From assembly GCA_019925095.2 (NCBI GenBank), contig CM034397.1, positions 8,637,763 through 8,701,762 on the forward strand: 64,000 nucleotides of DNA, read 5' to 3'. Source of the stretch: Dendrolimus kikuchii (taxonomy: Eukaryota; Arthropoda; Insecta; Lepidoptera; Lasiocampidae). The position numbers and the translations under genes were made by a program. Positions 38,021 through 50,095 of the stretch are shown piece after piece (the stretch's first letter is position 1; each line of letters opens with the position of its first letter). The notes beneath the pieces were generated by a model. It worked only from the letters and a program-made list of their open reading frames with translations, searched no databases and had not been told where the DNA came from.

Positions 38021-39053
38021 TCATTCATTACGTATTAATTACGTGAGCCCTAGTTCTTAGGGTAATCTTAGTTATCATCTGTTAAAATGAGAATGTGTAA
38101 GTTGACACTGGCACCTCAGACGTAAAGGTGTTTTTTGTAACCACTTTCCTTATATTCTTTTGTTCTCTCATATCTGTCTTGTAATCCTATAATATTAAGT
38201 ACATTAAACGTGTTACCTTTTACCTTAAAAACACCAGAGTACTGCCGATCTGGGAGTCCAACTATATTGTAATGTGGTTTGCATAACGTATTACTATCTC
38301 GATAAAAACCGATTGCAGAGGTCGCGGTTTTGAATAAGGGTATCACAAAAGTATTAAGTATTCCTTGATTATTTCAACTGTAAGCCCTATTTAGTATTGA
38401 TAGGATCTGACCGCTGTTTCGACCTTTGGGATTTGCGCTACGCCTACAATAGCGTGAATAACCTGTGCAAATGAGATGCTAGATAACGCAATCGCCACTC
38501 GATATTTTAGCACGCACAATTCAGACTAATGTAGACTGACTTTTAAATCCTTGGAAGATTTGTGTCACGATGTTATCTGTCTGTGCTTTAATGTTCAATA
38601 CTATTAATGCAAAAGAATAGTCATTGTTAAATAGTGTCATAGAAATTTGCTTCTAAAAATACTAAAAATAAATTCGATTGCTTTTCCACTATCGATATAT
38701 ATTTATAGGTTTGATTATGTTAGTCAGCAATAAAGCATAATTTACATATCCATTTGTCGATCAATCAATATAATTGTAATGTAGCTCTGAAAAGTTGTTA
38801 CATCTTACATGACTAGGAAACGTTCTGTGAAGCTTTGTTTAAAAAATATTCTTAGGCCAATTGAGTTATAAATTTAAATGACACTTATTAAAGATGAGAT
38901 GGAAAAATTCTGAAAAAAGGTTTTTTCAGTTATTTTTGCATTTGCGTTGAAAGTAACGACAATTATTTTTGACCATATCCGTTAGCTTGTTTTCAAGGTT
39001 TTAGGTCTCAAAGCCTTATTGGTTTATCATTAAATTAATAATAATTATTAAAA
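38021..39053. other. AT-rich intron DNA, no gene seen
   Basis: No supported feature. The minus frame at 38116-38346 has no recognisable motif. Confidence 0.5.
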
Positions 39054-39186
39054 TTAACAAGAGTTATGAATGTCAAAGAGGCAAGTGAGGTGTGTAAGAA
39101 TAAGCCTAAATGGCACTCTGTTGTTCGTGCCTACCCCGCGAGGGAACTGGCGTGAAGTTATGTATGTATGTATGTATGTATGTATT
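39054..39186 (+). repeat. RTE-type LINE tail (family C)
   Basis: It encodes TRVMNVKEASEVC through AYPARELA and the stop, followed by TATG repeats. It is the same tail as at 1-152 and 11060-11096. The flanks contain similar ATTAAATTAATAA strings (39029-39041 and after the tail), which may be the target duplication but are low-complexity. Confidence 0.85.
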
Positions 39187-39196
39187 AAATTAATAA

Positions 39197-39197
<1 letters not shown>

Positions 39198-39268
<71 letters not shown>
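39198..39268. repeat. (TA)n(CA)n(TA)n compound microsatellite
   Basis: TA units, then ten or eleven AC units, then TA units again. It sits right after the LINE's TATG tail, from which such arrays can grow. Confidence 0.97.
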
Positions 39269-39269
<1 letters not shown>

Positions 39270-40224
39270 AATTAAATTCTCTACGGTTCTCTAGCCAGAG
39301 GATCAAAACAAGTGGAATTTGTTCACTATAATAAACTACTACACACACACGCCAAGTTTTAGAGTTACATTAGTCACTCGTGCATTCAAACGCAATACAT
39401 TTTTGCATTATAGTCTGTCCATTGACAAAAACAAATTTATTTAGTGATTTTAAATACAAAAAGGAAATTCCGCCATCGATACCTCAGGGTGAAATATTAA
39501 AAAATAATAACTGGCAGCGTTCGTAAAAGCCTAAATACCAAATTCATCAAGGGATGACAAGTGAAAAGAGCTTTTAATTTAATTCGTTGCGGTATCGCGC
39601 CATGAAAAAAAATACAGCAACAGCTTGGGGCGATATCGACAATCCATAATTCATGTCCTACAATTTCATACGTATATCAACATTCGATATCCCGTCCTAT
39701 GTCACTCGGAATATCACATTCAATTTCCAACTCAGCACCAACGGTAGAAAGTCGATAATTGATTGCTGACGCATGTGACTTATTACTTTATAGATCGCGA
39801 TCATCACTGTGTTGCAACATCGTGTGATATGATATCAAACGAGTATTCAGATTAATGCAATTTCTCTTAAACGCTTGCACGTCGTAAATAAAATTGCCGG
39901 TTCCCGAACATGTCTCGGAAACACGGACCCGAAGGTCGATCCGTTTAAAATTTAATTGATGGACCGATTACGTTGAAAATAAATATTTTATTGTATTAAC
40001 TGAAGCCATTCATAAAGAATTCTAGAATAGGGATAATTGAAATAATTTTTATTATATTAAAAAATACTGAAGCCGCATTGATTTTGTCAGACACAAATAG
40101 CATAGGTATCATTTACAGTTCAAACAAGAATTAAAATTATTTCTATCATAATATTTTAAAATTATAATGAGAATGAGAATATGAAGATTGATTTAGAATT
40201 CATTTATTGTGAAATATGTCAATT
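39269..40224. other. Intron DNA, no gene seen
   Basis: No supported feature. Confidence 0.5.
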
Positions 40225-41135
40225 GTGAAATGAGTCGGTCTCGGCATGAATTTCGACAAGACGAAAGTCATGTTCAACGAACATGTCACGAGGCCGGTAA
40301 CCGTCGATGGTTCCCCTCTTGAGGTTGTGTAAGAATATCCAGGTATGCAGGCGCAATTTCAAAGAGGAAGCTAGTGGGAGGATCCAGTTAGGCTGGGCAG
40401 AAATAGGTCATAGTCATAGGTCATATACCCGTAGCCCTGGCATAAGGCGAAGGACGGAACACCCAGGGGTTTTAGTGAGTATCCCTAACTGGGGGTGGCA
40501 ACAGCATGGCACCAGTTCTGACTGGGCATGCTGGTGCCATCCCCAATCTGGCGAATCCCACACATGGGTCGCGAATATCCCCCCAAAGTTCTGCCGTTGT
40601 CGCGGCTTATGGTCCTCAAGCGGATTTCACTTGGCTAAAAAAAAAAGGGCAGAAATAGGTAAGCTTCGACAGGGCTTCTCGTCAACCACTCCGCAATGCT
40701 TGAAGACGAAAGTCTTCGAGCAGTGTGTTCTACCCATTATGACATACGGTGCCGAGACATGGACACTGACTGACGGTGGGACTGGTCCACAAATTCAAAA
40801 TCGCTCAACGGGCTATGGAGCGAGCTATGTTCGGTGTTTCTCTTATGGAGAGAATCATAAATGAGGATATTCGTAAAAGAACCAAGGTAACAAGGTAGTA
40901 GGCCGCTCACGTCTGCTGCAGGACCGACGGCCAATGAAGCAAACCTGTCCTGGAGTTTTCGAGACCACGTCGCGGCAAGTGTAGTGTAGGACGCCCTCTA
41001 GCCCAGTGAACTGATGATGACCTACGCAAGATCGCTGGCATGGGCTGGATGAGGAAAACGGGAGATTTGGATCTGTGGCGCAAGCTCGGGGAGGTCTACA
41101 TCCAGCAGTGGACAGGAACTGGCTGAAGAAGAAGA
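40225..41135 (+). pseudogene. RTE-type LINE reverse transcriptase remnant (family D), with nested insertion
   Basis: Left of the insertion the plus strand reads VGLGMNFDKTKVMF and VTVDGSPLEVV. To its right it reads KTKVFEQCVLPIMTYGAETW, then DIRKRTKVT, GRPLAQ and WRKLGEVYIQQW in shifting frames. These are consecutive blocks of an RTE-type reverse transcriptase C-terminal half. Stops and frameshifts make it non-functional. It is interrupted by 40409-40646. Confidence 0.85.
40409..40646 (+). mobile_element. A-tailed retroposon nested in the LINE
   Basis: This 238-bp insert ends in ten A (40637-40646). It is bounded by perfect 14-bp direct repeats GGGCAGAAATAGGT at 40395-40408 and 40647-40660. 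Poly(A) plus a long perfect target duplication shows LINE-mediated retrotransposition. The body is GC-rich (CCCAGGGGTTTTAGTGAGTA, GTGGCAACAGCATGGCACC) and has no ORF of note. It is probably a 5'-truncated LINE 3' end, of unknown family. Confidence 0.88.
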
Positions 41136-41214
41136 GTTGAATTTCCAAAAACGCCGACACACATGTAAATTTATTTCTAATCAGAAATAGTTTAATAAAA
41201 TCTCGTGCTTCTTA

Positions 41215-41420
41215 CTTTGAAAATGACGGATTTTTATACTAACTTTTATCCCCTTTTTACCCTCATGGGGGTTGACTTTTCAAAAACCCTTCTTAGTTCA
41301 CACCTACAGTATAGAAAGAACCCGCTTGATAATTTTCACGGTTCTAGCACGAGTAGTTTGGGCTATGCGTTGATATGTCAGTCAACCAATCGGTCAGTGA
41401 GGCTAAGCAATTATATACGT
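41215..41420 (+). repeat. Interspersed repeat, LINE-like 3' end
   Basis: CCCTCATGGGGGTTGACTTT, then AGTAGTTTGGGCTATGCG, then TCAGTCAACCAATCGGTCAG give the layout of a noncoding retroelement 3' region. Family assigned by layout only. Confidence 0.5.
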
Positions 41421-42360
41421 ACAGATAACATAGGTAATTTACCTATACCAAATTAGTCAATAATTAAAACACGACTAAGTAAGACTTTTAATTTGGACTA
41501 TAAGAAAAAAGAAAGAAAGAAACGATGATATATAAATACATATTCACGTTCTTAGAATAAGTATATTCAAATTAAAAAATATTCTTAATATAAAGTAATG
41601 AATTAAAAGATACAATACACAACCTCATTACAGAGGGTAATGGCCTAAAAGAATAGAAAAATAGGTATATGTACTTAGAATGTTTTGAGCCTCGAAAATA
41701 CTACAGCAATACATTTATGCCTAAAACTGAAAACACGCAATACAATAATTACGGTCTCATACATTAATAATCAACAAATGTCCGGACAGTTTCGGCAATA
41801 TTATGTACATAATACTACTCGTGACATTAATGTTGCTGTAAAAGTTTGAATATTGGTTTATGTTTACAGGCAAATTTTGTCATTATGAAGAGTCTATTTA
41901 CAAGGTTTAAAACTAGTAAAAAAAGAACTATGAAGTGATAATAATAATAAAACAACTATAATTGTAGGTATTGAAAAAAATACGAAATATTTATTTCGAT
42001 TACTAAATATCTACTAAACATGAACAAATTTTAATAGCAGTCAGTAAAACGAACAATGTGAGACTGTGACAATAGAAGAGGTGACTTGAGACACTCATTT
42101 AAGATGTTAAAGAGACTTTTCTTGGACATTTAAAACTTTGTTTGTTCTATCTTCAATCTTGGAAACAAACCCATTATCAAAGACTACGTACCCTATTATT
42201 TTATATAACTGATGGGAAAATACGCAAGCTGGGATACATAAAAATCTTTAGTTAAGTTATAAAGCAGGTTTTTATGTAAATAAGCAATTTACTTATGAAA
42301 TTTATTTTGACATTATTATAGAATATTCCGTTGTTATAGGTACATGTAGATACACATAAG
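41421..42360. other. AT-rich intron DNA, no gene seen
   Basis: No supported feature. Confidence 0.5.
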
Positions 42361-42640
42361 TCGTGGTAGCGTAATGGCTGGGCCCGCGTCCGAAACTCAA
42401 AGGGCGCGGGTTCGAATCCTGGCCGGAACGCATGCAACACTTAGGCAGTTTTCTGGCCTTTGTGCATATTGTTACAATTACCAAGTGTTAATAACGGTGA
42501 AGGAAAACATCGTGATGAAACCTGCACATCGACATGCGTGGCGGGGATACAGTTCGTTCCCCAATAGTGGGAGGCCTGAACCCAGCAGCGGAAATTTTAT
42601 TTTCTATTATTATTATTTTTTATTTATAGGTACATATTTA
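42361..42640 (+). repeat. tRNA-derived SINE (family A), full length
   Basis: A-box-like GTGGTAGCGTAATGGCTGGG, B-box GCGGGTTCGAATCCTGG, a body with CACTTAGGCAGTTTTCTGGC and GAAAACATCGTGATGAAACC, then GAGGCCTGAACCCAGCAG and a TATTATTATTAT tail. A 40-bp deletion relative to 57321 removes the AACCGATGTGTCAAACC segment. The head is tRNA-like, but this is a SINE, not a tRNA gene. Confidence 0.9.
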
Positions 42641-43380
42641 TACGAAATATCTTCCAAATTTACATTGACATAATTGAACGTTGCATGATTTTTATGTAGG
42701 TAATAGCAATTTCATAAAATAACTACCATACCGTGCTTTTACAGTGACTCCAATCGAGTATCATGCAATGAACATTAGGAAAATGATTTTAAATTGCACT
42801 GAACGTACTATTATTATGTTACGTACCTCTTCATGATATGGATATGGGTTTAAGAGATGAATTATGGATATCGACTCATAAAGTAACAATCTTCATGCCT
42901 GTATTAGTAAAACTATTAGCAACAATTGAATTGAAAAGATAATAAGTTATTTTCTTATAGTGACTGTTATTAAATTCTTTGTGCCTCCTAAACAGGAGAG
43001 GTTACAACGTTTACACTTGTTATGTGAGGTTTCTTTCAAAATATGAGAATACCAATTAAATGTAACACATTCGCACACGGCGCTTATTGGGCTACTCTCG
43101 TTATTTCGAGAATTGTGCCGCCATACAAGGATTAAAAAGCCAGTTACAAAGCTTGGGGCCTCGAAAAGGATTTATAACGCGAACACAAGGCTATCAGTCA
43201 GCGTTGTGTTGACGCTGATTCCGTCGTGTTACGCATCCGAAATGGAATGTTATTCACAGAAAATTCAGCTTCAATGTACGCCAAAAATTACGCGGGGCCC
43301 GCCCGGGATTGAACGAAATTCCGCCCGCAAAAAAGGTGTCAAATGAAATATTCAAATATATTTTAATATAATTCATGCGG
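42641..43380. other. Intron DNA, no gene seen
   Basis: No supported feature. The plus frame at 43113-43346 has no recognisable motif. Confidence 0.45.
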
Positions 43381-44300
43381 CGGGCGTTTCATTTCTCTCC
43401 CTCGTAATGGAATGCTAAATTTTCGGGCGAACAAAAAATATATATTAATGCGCGTACCTAATAGCTTATACAAACTCGTTTGTTGGGTATTGTTGCGCAC
43501 AATGGGTGCCATAACTCCGCGTCGCAGCCACGGCCGGTGACGTCTTTGTTAGGCTGGCGGAGCTTTGTTCTGCGCCCGGCTCCGCCTGTCGGCGCCGCGA
43601 CCGACCCCGGCCGACAGCTACCTACACCCGCCTACATCATAATACTACCCACTCACGGAACACTCGCCCTTTCACACCAAAAACTTACAATTATGCAAAA
43701 AGTAAGTAAAAAGCGAACATACAAAGCAGCACTTGGAAACAACGTAAGCGCACTCGTAACACGTAGCCGTCTAATTGCTAGTTCTGTTCGAGCCATTACT
43801 ATAATTTGCGGGAGGAAAAGCACGAATGAATATTTGAGATGGCGATAGAAAGTGAGTAATTGCCACGGATCACGAAGTGAAAAGTTATGAAAGGTGCCAG
43901 GGTGGGCGATTTTTCAACGCCACCGACCAAACGCGAAAAAACCCTAATGAGAAAGAAAATATTCAATCATAACACGCTCGCTATGTTATTAAACATCGAT
44001 CTGAATTTCTGAACAGTTTTCTTGTGAGTCCAAACAAAAACAAGTAGCTATTGGGTAGGTGCTTATAAAATTCATCTCCACATAATGCGAAGCGCGGAAA
44101 GCATTAGGGCTCCAAGATGAGCTTCGCCGCGGGACAGCGAGCCCCAGGGGGCTTCCCCTGCCCCCACATTCGGGAGGGGGCGATCTCCGCTCCAGAGAAT
44201 ATTTGACACGGGTCTGGCAGATAGACAGGCCGGTCATGTGTGATCCCGGGCAGGAAACGCGGGGCTTTTTTCCGTTCCTCCATCGACTAGGCTAGTCCCT
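43381..44300. other. GC-rich intron segment of unknown role
   Basis: Two GC-rich blocks (about 43490-43625 and 44090-44270) stand out in the AT-rich intron. The first contains GCGCCCGGCTCCGCC-type sequence. A canonical donor-like AAAGTAAGTAA follows at 43698-43708 on the plus strand. Frames cross the region on both strands without known motifs. It may be an internal promoter, an enhancer or old repeat. Confidence 0.3.
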
Positions 44301-45029
44301 GCCTACAAGTACAAAGATACGTTTATGATTTATGGCGGCACACAACGCGCACATGTGCACGCATCGTTGCGACGCTTTTTGTCCCTGTCTAATGACATGA
44401 ATACCCTTTAATTATTTAATATACCATTAATATGACGATGGACGATAATATCGATGACTATTAGTGATGTACTTTTATTACTTAACAACAACATATCTGT
44501 TACGTTTTAACGGTATAATGCAGGTCATTTAACCCAAATAGCGGTTATCATACAGAAAATCTAATGCTCCAATTTCAATTTGAAACCATTTGCAAATGGA
44601 ATTTTAATACCACATAATAAGTTTTGGCTTCATCGGCTTAGCGGTGGTCAAAGTTTGATTGGCGTTCTATCCCCACGTTTAATTAATGTTAGCCAACCCA
44701 ACCTTGGTGAGTGAGACAGAGATGCATTTCTAAAAAAAGAGACGGGCGATCCCGAACGGTGTTGCCAGTTACTTGATCAAAAGTTACTCGACAAATAGAA
44801 CAGTAGCGAAGTTATTGGTTGTAAACTTGAAAGAGGGTGGACTTGAGCCTGATACTTCGGTACCCAGTAAACTTTATTCAAAGTTTTGTTACACTGGATT
44901 AATGTTTTGCGAGAAGTAATAAATCTTAAATTGATTTTGAATATAAGCTTATTGTGTAGACTACAGCTCGATTAATGAAGATGTCAACTACTTATAAAGA
45001 ATTAAGCAAGGCATTATAAAATGTCTGTA
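44301..45029. other. Intron DNA, no gene seen
   Basis: No supported feature. Confidence 0.5.
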
Positions 45030-45140
45030 AGGCCAGTTATACCTTAACTGGGCCCTTGGTATTGCAAATAACTATAGGGTGACCACTTTCCATTGGGTGG
45101 GTCTTTACCTTATTTGCCAGCTTTTATGAATTAATAAAAT
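45030..45140 (+). repeat. Short retroelement tail
   Basis: GGCCAGTTATACCTTAACTG, GGTGACCACTTTCCATTGGG and TGGGTCTTTACCTTATTTGCC resemble the common insect SINE ending that reads GTGATCACTTACCATCAGG. Weak, single copy here. Confidence 0.4.
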
Positions 45141-47310
45141 TACAAATTTATTTATATTAAGGAATATTTAATTTTGCTTTTTAAATCACACAACTCTTTT
45201 TTTGTTATTATGTCTTAGTATTTGTTAACCCCAGGTGTTGTTGTTGATATAAAAATTGTTTATTAATTCTTGTTTTTACCTATTTCTCATATTGACTTTA
45301 AAAATCGTTTCACAGTACTTTTAACATATTAGAATCCATTAAAATATATATTTTGCTATGTAAAACTCATAGGTAAAAAAAAATGTATCATTATAATGTA
45401 CATAATGATGTACAGCCCAAAAGTATTATTTAATAAATAGAAAGTATTTTAAATGTTTTAACTAAAAAATAAATAAATAAAATAAGTTATTTCATTTTAT
45501 GCGGCGTTTGAAGTCTTTTCTTCTAAGAATATCACTGAAGATATAAATTGTCAATTAAGAGGATCACTTGTTAGTATTCAGTTTTTAATTAATAACTATG
45601 TGATTAAATAATGTTTATAATTATATATAGATGCTAATATCGTTCGTGTTATTATTTAATACATATCTAGTCAATATTTACCTCTTTTTATAGTTATAAT
45701 TTATTTTTTATATTTTACGATACTTATATTTTACAACACATGTAAGTAAAATTAAAAAAGTTGCAACACTAAATAGATATAAACACACTCATAAGTGTAA
45801 TCGTCACTCACTACCTTTATTTATGATTGTGTGCGTAATATTTCGAAAGGATCCAATGTAATCTGTCTTTATACATGTGTGAGTAAGATATATTAATCGT
45901 ATTTGTGTATTTCATATGTGGGCGTAAGTAATTATAGCATCGTAATGGTTTTTTAATAAGCTCAAAAGTTTTTGTTCATTCATATTTAAGGAAGTAGGTA
46001 ATTTATTTCTGTTTTTTTTCTCTTCGAATATGAATATAATGTATTACAACGTGACATTAATTTTAAGATGAGGTTAAATATTTTTTGCTATTTTTGAGAG
46101 AAGGTTTTGTCTAGGTTATCAAATTTTTTTTTGTATAATAAATGATTATAATAATATACGAATAAGTATTTAGAATTATGCCTTTACATTTAGAACTACA
46201 CATTGATCACAAATACAAGCAGGAAAACTATTCACTGTCACCTAAACTACTGCAAAAAGCTGAATAGAGCTTAAAAATATACTTTATAAAAATATATTAT
46301 TACATTCACTAGTAAAATTCAAAATCATTACTTTCCCAAAACGTACCTACCTATTTACCTATGCCAATTTAATGTAGCTGCTTAAGTAATTTTAACAAAC
46401 CGGTATGGTATGGTATCTAATTAATGTGTTATGGTTATAATAGTATAAACTTTATATATTATAGAGACGGAGATCTTGATTACAATTTTACATTTGCTTA
46501 GCAGTTAGTCAAATCAATCAATCCTACCTTTGATAAAGGACGTAAATGGTTATTTTCTTTAATGAAATCAAATCCATATTTAATTTAATATTATGATGTC
46601 CAAAAACTCTTAATAACGTTCAGTTATAATTGCCGTAACAATATTTAAAGATTACACAACTGAGCAACAAAAGGCGTAATAACCCCAAACTGCGTTTAAA
46701 AAAACATTTCTATTTATTCAAAGTGAGAACGATAGGCCGCGTTCCATTTCCCCTTGTATTTACACGTGCAATTATTTGCATAAAGATTTTTTATTTTATT
46801 TTCTACCGCGAGGGGTGGCGCGGAATAAAAATATATTTTCTAATTCTGTTCGTTCGGTTTCCGGTTCCTACTCGCAGTGCACTGACATTGACATATCGCG
46901 TATTCACTTCATTGATATTATTTTTAAAACTGGCTTTTTTGGACGGCTCTCTTTGTTCTTCTTATAAATAGGTATAATTTTGGTACGGAGTTTTTCAGTT
47001 TATACAAAAAATAAGACTTTTTGTTGTGTTGACTTTGCAAATGTTTAATAGCGTTTACTGATTTAGATGCTCATTCATCTATTGGATCTTTAGGCGAGAA
47101 CTTGAAGTACTTACATATAGATCTGAATTCGAGCTTACAATGAGTCTTTTGTTTGGCACTAGTCAAGCTTAGAAAAAGAATTTAGCAAAGGCTGGATTTT
47201 AACAAGTGAAGGGATGAATAATTTAAATCAGATTTTACCTAAACGTCTTTATGACCCGCCTTTAAAACAGCATCTTTTTTTATATAAATGAAATTCAATT
47301 GTTTCTTTGT
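45141..47310. other. AT-rich intron DNA, no gene seen
   Basis: No supported gene. A GC-richer island at 46730-46960 contains a perfect octamer ATTTGCAT at 46774-46781, a POU-factor type site. It could be regulatory, but one 8-mer proves nothing. Confidence 0.4.
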
Positions 47311-47311
47311 T

Positions 47312-47409
47312 ATTAGGCTGCATCTGACACATATTGTGAACGAAGCTTAATGAAATTTAATAATAATTTTCTGAATACAAAGATGGACAACGTAACTACT
47401 TCACATTAA
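47312..47409 (+). pseudogene. Possible hAT transposase C-terminal relic
   Basis: The frame ASDTYCERSLMKFNNNFL followed by NTKMDN resembles the start of the hAT dimerisation region (CERSFSKLK). It ends in a stop. Only one short motif supports it. Confidence 0.25.
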
Positions 47410-48583
47410 ATACAACAAAATTAAAGAACAACCACAAATGTAGCTATGCATTTCAAGATTAACTGCCAACAGCGAGTTTGCTACCTAACTATAACTCCTT
47501 TGCGGTTGTATACGTCAGCGGCGTTTAATACGAAACGATTCAGGCTTTCAGTGGCAACTGAGGAAAATCAGAGGCAGGCACCAGAACAAATACTCGTATT
47601 CAATCATCGAGCTTTCACAAAGGCCTCGGGGCTGATAACTGAACAATGAAATGTAACAAGTCGTCTATCGAGCATTGTGTACTGAGGGGAGGCCGGCAAC
47701 CCGCCGTGGGGGGGTTTCCATTATATTCCCATTTCCACCTCAGTTCCCAACTTATCGCAGCCTACCTCTCGGACTACGTGAGTCTATCTTTCTATTCGGT
47801 TAGTCAGTAGGTATATGGCTAATGGTTTTGGAATCAAAGGTGTTATTTTGAGTGCTGGCACGAATTTCTTTTATTTCTTTATTTGGACAACACAGCAGAA
47901 AACAATCAATAATTCATTTACATAATATAGTTAAATTATTACATCTAGATTGGAATCCAACCGTACTGACACATCAGTGTTAAAACTATATTTTCGCAAA
48001 TCTATAAATCATTAAATAAATACTTAAATCTAAGATATTAGTTTTAGTGATATATTGGAAGGTGACAGTAGTGATATATAAGGATAAGACAACGAAAAAG
48101 AAAGCATTAAACAAATTACTAAACAAGTGAAGAGGTGTAATCTTTCAGCATAGAAATTATCAATTTCTTAAAAGCTAAAGGTTTCGCAATAAATATATTT
48201 AATTTATTGTTTCTTACAGAGTTCGTGATAGACACCACACATTTTTAACAACGGATTATAATATGATGTGTTGTTTGTACATACCTCCAAGATCTGTTAA
48301 TGAACACGTTTATTACGTTTCGTGTTAAGGGTCAAGATACTTAACAAATAAGAGGAATCTAATTTATCATGCAGTAATTTATGCAAATAGACGAGGTCGC
48401 GTTGTGTGCAACGAACGTGTAAAGGAGTAACTTTACATTTTGCGAGTCGTTCAGTGTAGCTTGTTAGACTGCGTCCAAGACCACGTTTATAACTTAAAAT
48501 CCTAAGACATTTTCTTTGAATTGGATTAAGTACTTTATAATTATGGACTCCATTATTGTTAGATACTCGGAAATGTAATTTTA
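47410..48583. other. Intron DNA, no gene seen
   Basis: GC-richer at 47450-47790, without a recognisable frame or repeat ends. Otherwise AT-rich. Confidence 0.45.
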
Positions 48584-48675
48584 ATAGTTAATGCCCGCGA
48601 TTTCCCTCGCGTTATTGTTATTCCATAGTGTACTATTATCGGGGGAAAAATAGTAGCCTATGCGAGACTATAATC

Positions 48676-49301
48676 CAGTGACGTAGCTTGACTTAAACGG
48701 GCCCTGTATCTAAGTGTGTTGGGGAGCCCAAAGGAAGGGTAAGGTTTTTTAAATAAAAGAAACCAAAAATGTTCGAATTGAATTGAAATAATTATATCTT
48801 AATATATATAAATTACGTGTCACGTTGTTTGTCCGCGATGGACTCCTAAACTACTTGACCGATTTTAATCAAATTTGCACACCGTGTGCAGTTTGATCTG
48901 GACTCGGTAGGTGGCGCTGGAATCGGGTTCTAAATTTTATTTCTTCAGGGCAGAACAACGTCTGCCGGGACAGCTAGTATTGATTATAAATTATTACTTA
49001 ATGCTCCTAGAAGTTAAACAAACAATTCAAATCAAAGATACACTTTTCTCGCCTTGTTTTCGGCAAGAGTATTTATCAAATCATCCATTGCTGAGAACGA
49101 CTTCAGTTTTTCTAGATTTTTTGCTTCTATAAACAATAATGACAAGTCTGATTGTTGGCCCATCAGTTATTCTCAAAAATGTTAATTTATAAATTATGTG
49201 GCTAACATTTTAGGAATTTATGCTTACACACTTTCGGGGTCCCTGTAGCCTGGGGGCCCCGTATCATTGATACGGCTGATACGGCGGTAGCTACGCCCCT
49301 G
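48676..49301. mobile_element. Non-autonomous hAT element
   Basis: The ends are CAGTGACGTAGCT and AGCTACGCCCCTG, inverted repeats matching at 11 of 13 positions and of the CAGNGGCGTAGC type. Flanks are perfect 8-bp direct repeats CTATAATC (48668-48675 and 49302-49309), the target length of hAT transposition. At 626 bp it has no transposase. A Helitron is inserted in it at 48797-48977. Confidence 0.93.
48797..48977 (+). mobile_element. Short non-autonomous Helitron
   Basis: It starts TCTTAATATATATAAATTAC and ends CTAG, inserted between A (48796) and T (48978) with no target duplication, as Helitrons do. Near its 3' end is a perfect hairpin GGCAGA / TCTGCC (48949-48954 / 48961-48966, six-base loop). 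It stops 7 bases before the terminal CTAG, the canonical Helitron 3' layout. At 181 bp it is non-coding. Confidence 0.88.
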
Positions 49302-49675
49302 CTATAATCTAAGTCTGTGCCAGATTTCATCCAGGTCCGTTCAGCCGTTCTGGCGTGATTGATTAACAAACATCCATCCAAACTTTGTATTTATAAATAA
49401 TATTAGTATTAGATTTCTTGTTATGCCCCTGCTACATCTGGGATAATGTTAGCGTTAGTGACTGTGTCAAACAGACGTACTCAAAGGTTTAAAGCGTTAT
49501 TTGAGTTACCAGACTGTTAGTGACGTTAAAAATTGACAAATAATTCATGTAAATACATTAGGTAATCACTTACGACGTAATATTTTAACACAATAAGTCG
49601 CATTTGAGCACACTAACGTTATAGTAACCAACTACCCAGGGATAGTAGGAGAATATATATTAACAAGTACAAGCT

Positions 49676-50095
49676 TTATTTCTACTATCAAGGAGTGTTG
49701 GTGCCAACACTAATGTACGACAGTGAAAGTTGGGTGTGCAGAAGAAGTATGAATGCAGAGCTTTGAGAAGTATATGTGAGGTAAGCATGAATGATATGAT
49801 ACGGAATAGTGTAATAAGGGAACGTTGAAAAGTTGAAAAAATAGAATTACAAAACAAGTATATGACAGTATTGTGAATTTTAGAGTTGGTATCGGTAGAC
49901 CACGACGTACTCACCATGATCAAATAACAGAAGTGTTAAAACGAGGTCAGGTAAAAAGCATATCAAATAAAAGCGCATGTATAAAGAGGTTAATAAAAGT
50001 AGATGAAGAAAAAGTTGTTTGTCAGGATCGCCACAAGTGGAGATAGTATAGTCTCTGCCTACCCCCATGGGAATAAGGTGTGATAATATGTATGT
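49676..50095 (+). pseudogene. Decayed RTE-type LINE 3' portion
   Basis: The plus strand reads GVLVPTLMYDSESWVC, then with frameshifts NDMIRNSVIRER and GRPRRTHHDQI. It reaches DRHKWR and a CCTACCCCCATGGGAATAAG end followed by TATGTATGTA. It is the same protein region as the LINE at 10599-11096 but a different subfamily, with many stops. Confidence 0.8.

Larger units (their letters stand above)
48584..49412 (+). repeat. LINE-like 3'-end repeat split by a hAT element
   Basis: The left part (48584-48675) begins TAGTTAATGCCCGCGATTTC. The right part (49302-49412) continues GTCTGTGCCAGATTTCATCC, TCCGTTCAGCCGTTC and ends AATAATATTAGTATTAGAT. Removing 48676-49301 and one copy of CTATAATC restores a continuous repeat like 13505-13772. 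Confidence 0.8.

Noticed and set aside
39070..39294. ORF running into a TA/CA microsatellite
   Set aside because: It is out of the frame of the LINE peptide for part of its length and ends in translated simple repeat.
42361..42440. A tRNA gene
   Set aside because: It has A- and B-box sequences, but the body runs on into a family shared with 57321-57610 and other fragments. It is a tRNA-derived SINE.
46723..46971. Small hydrophobic plus-strand ORF
   Set aside because: Two overlapping frames are open there and both lack motifs. The region is better described as a GC-richer noncoding island.
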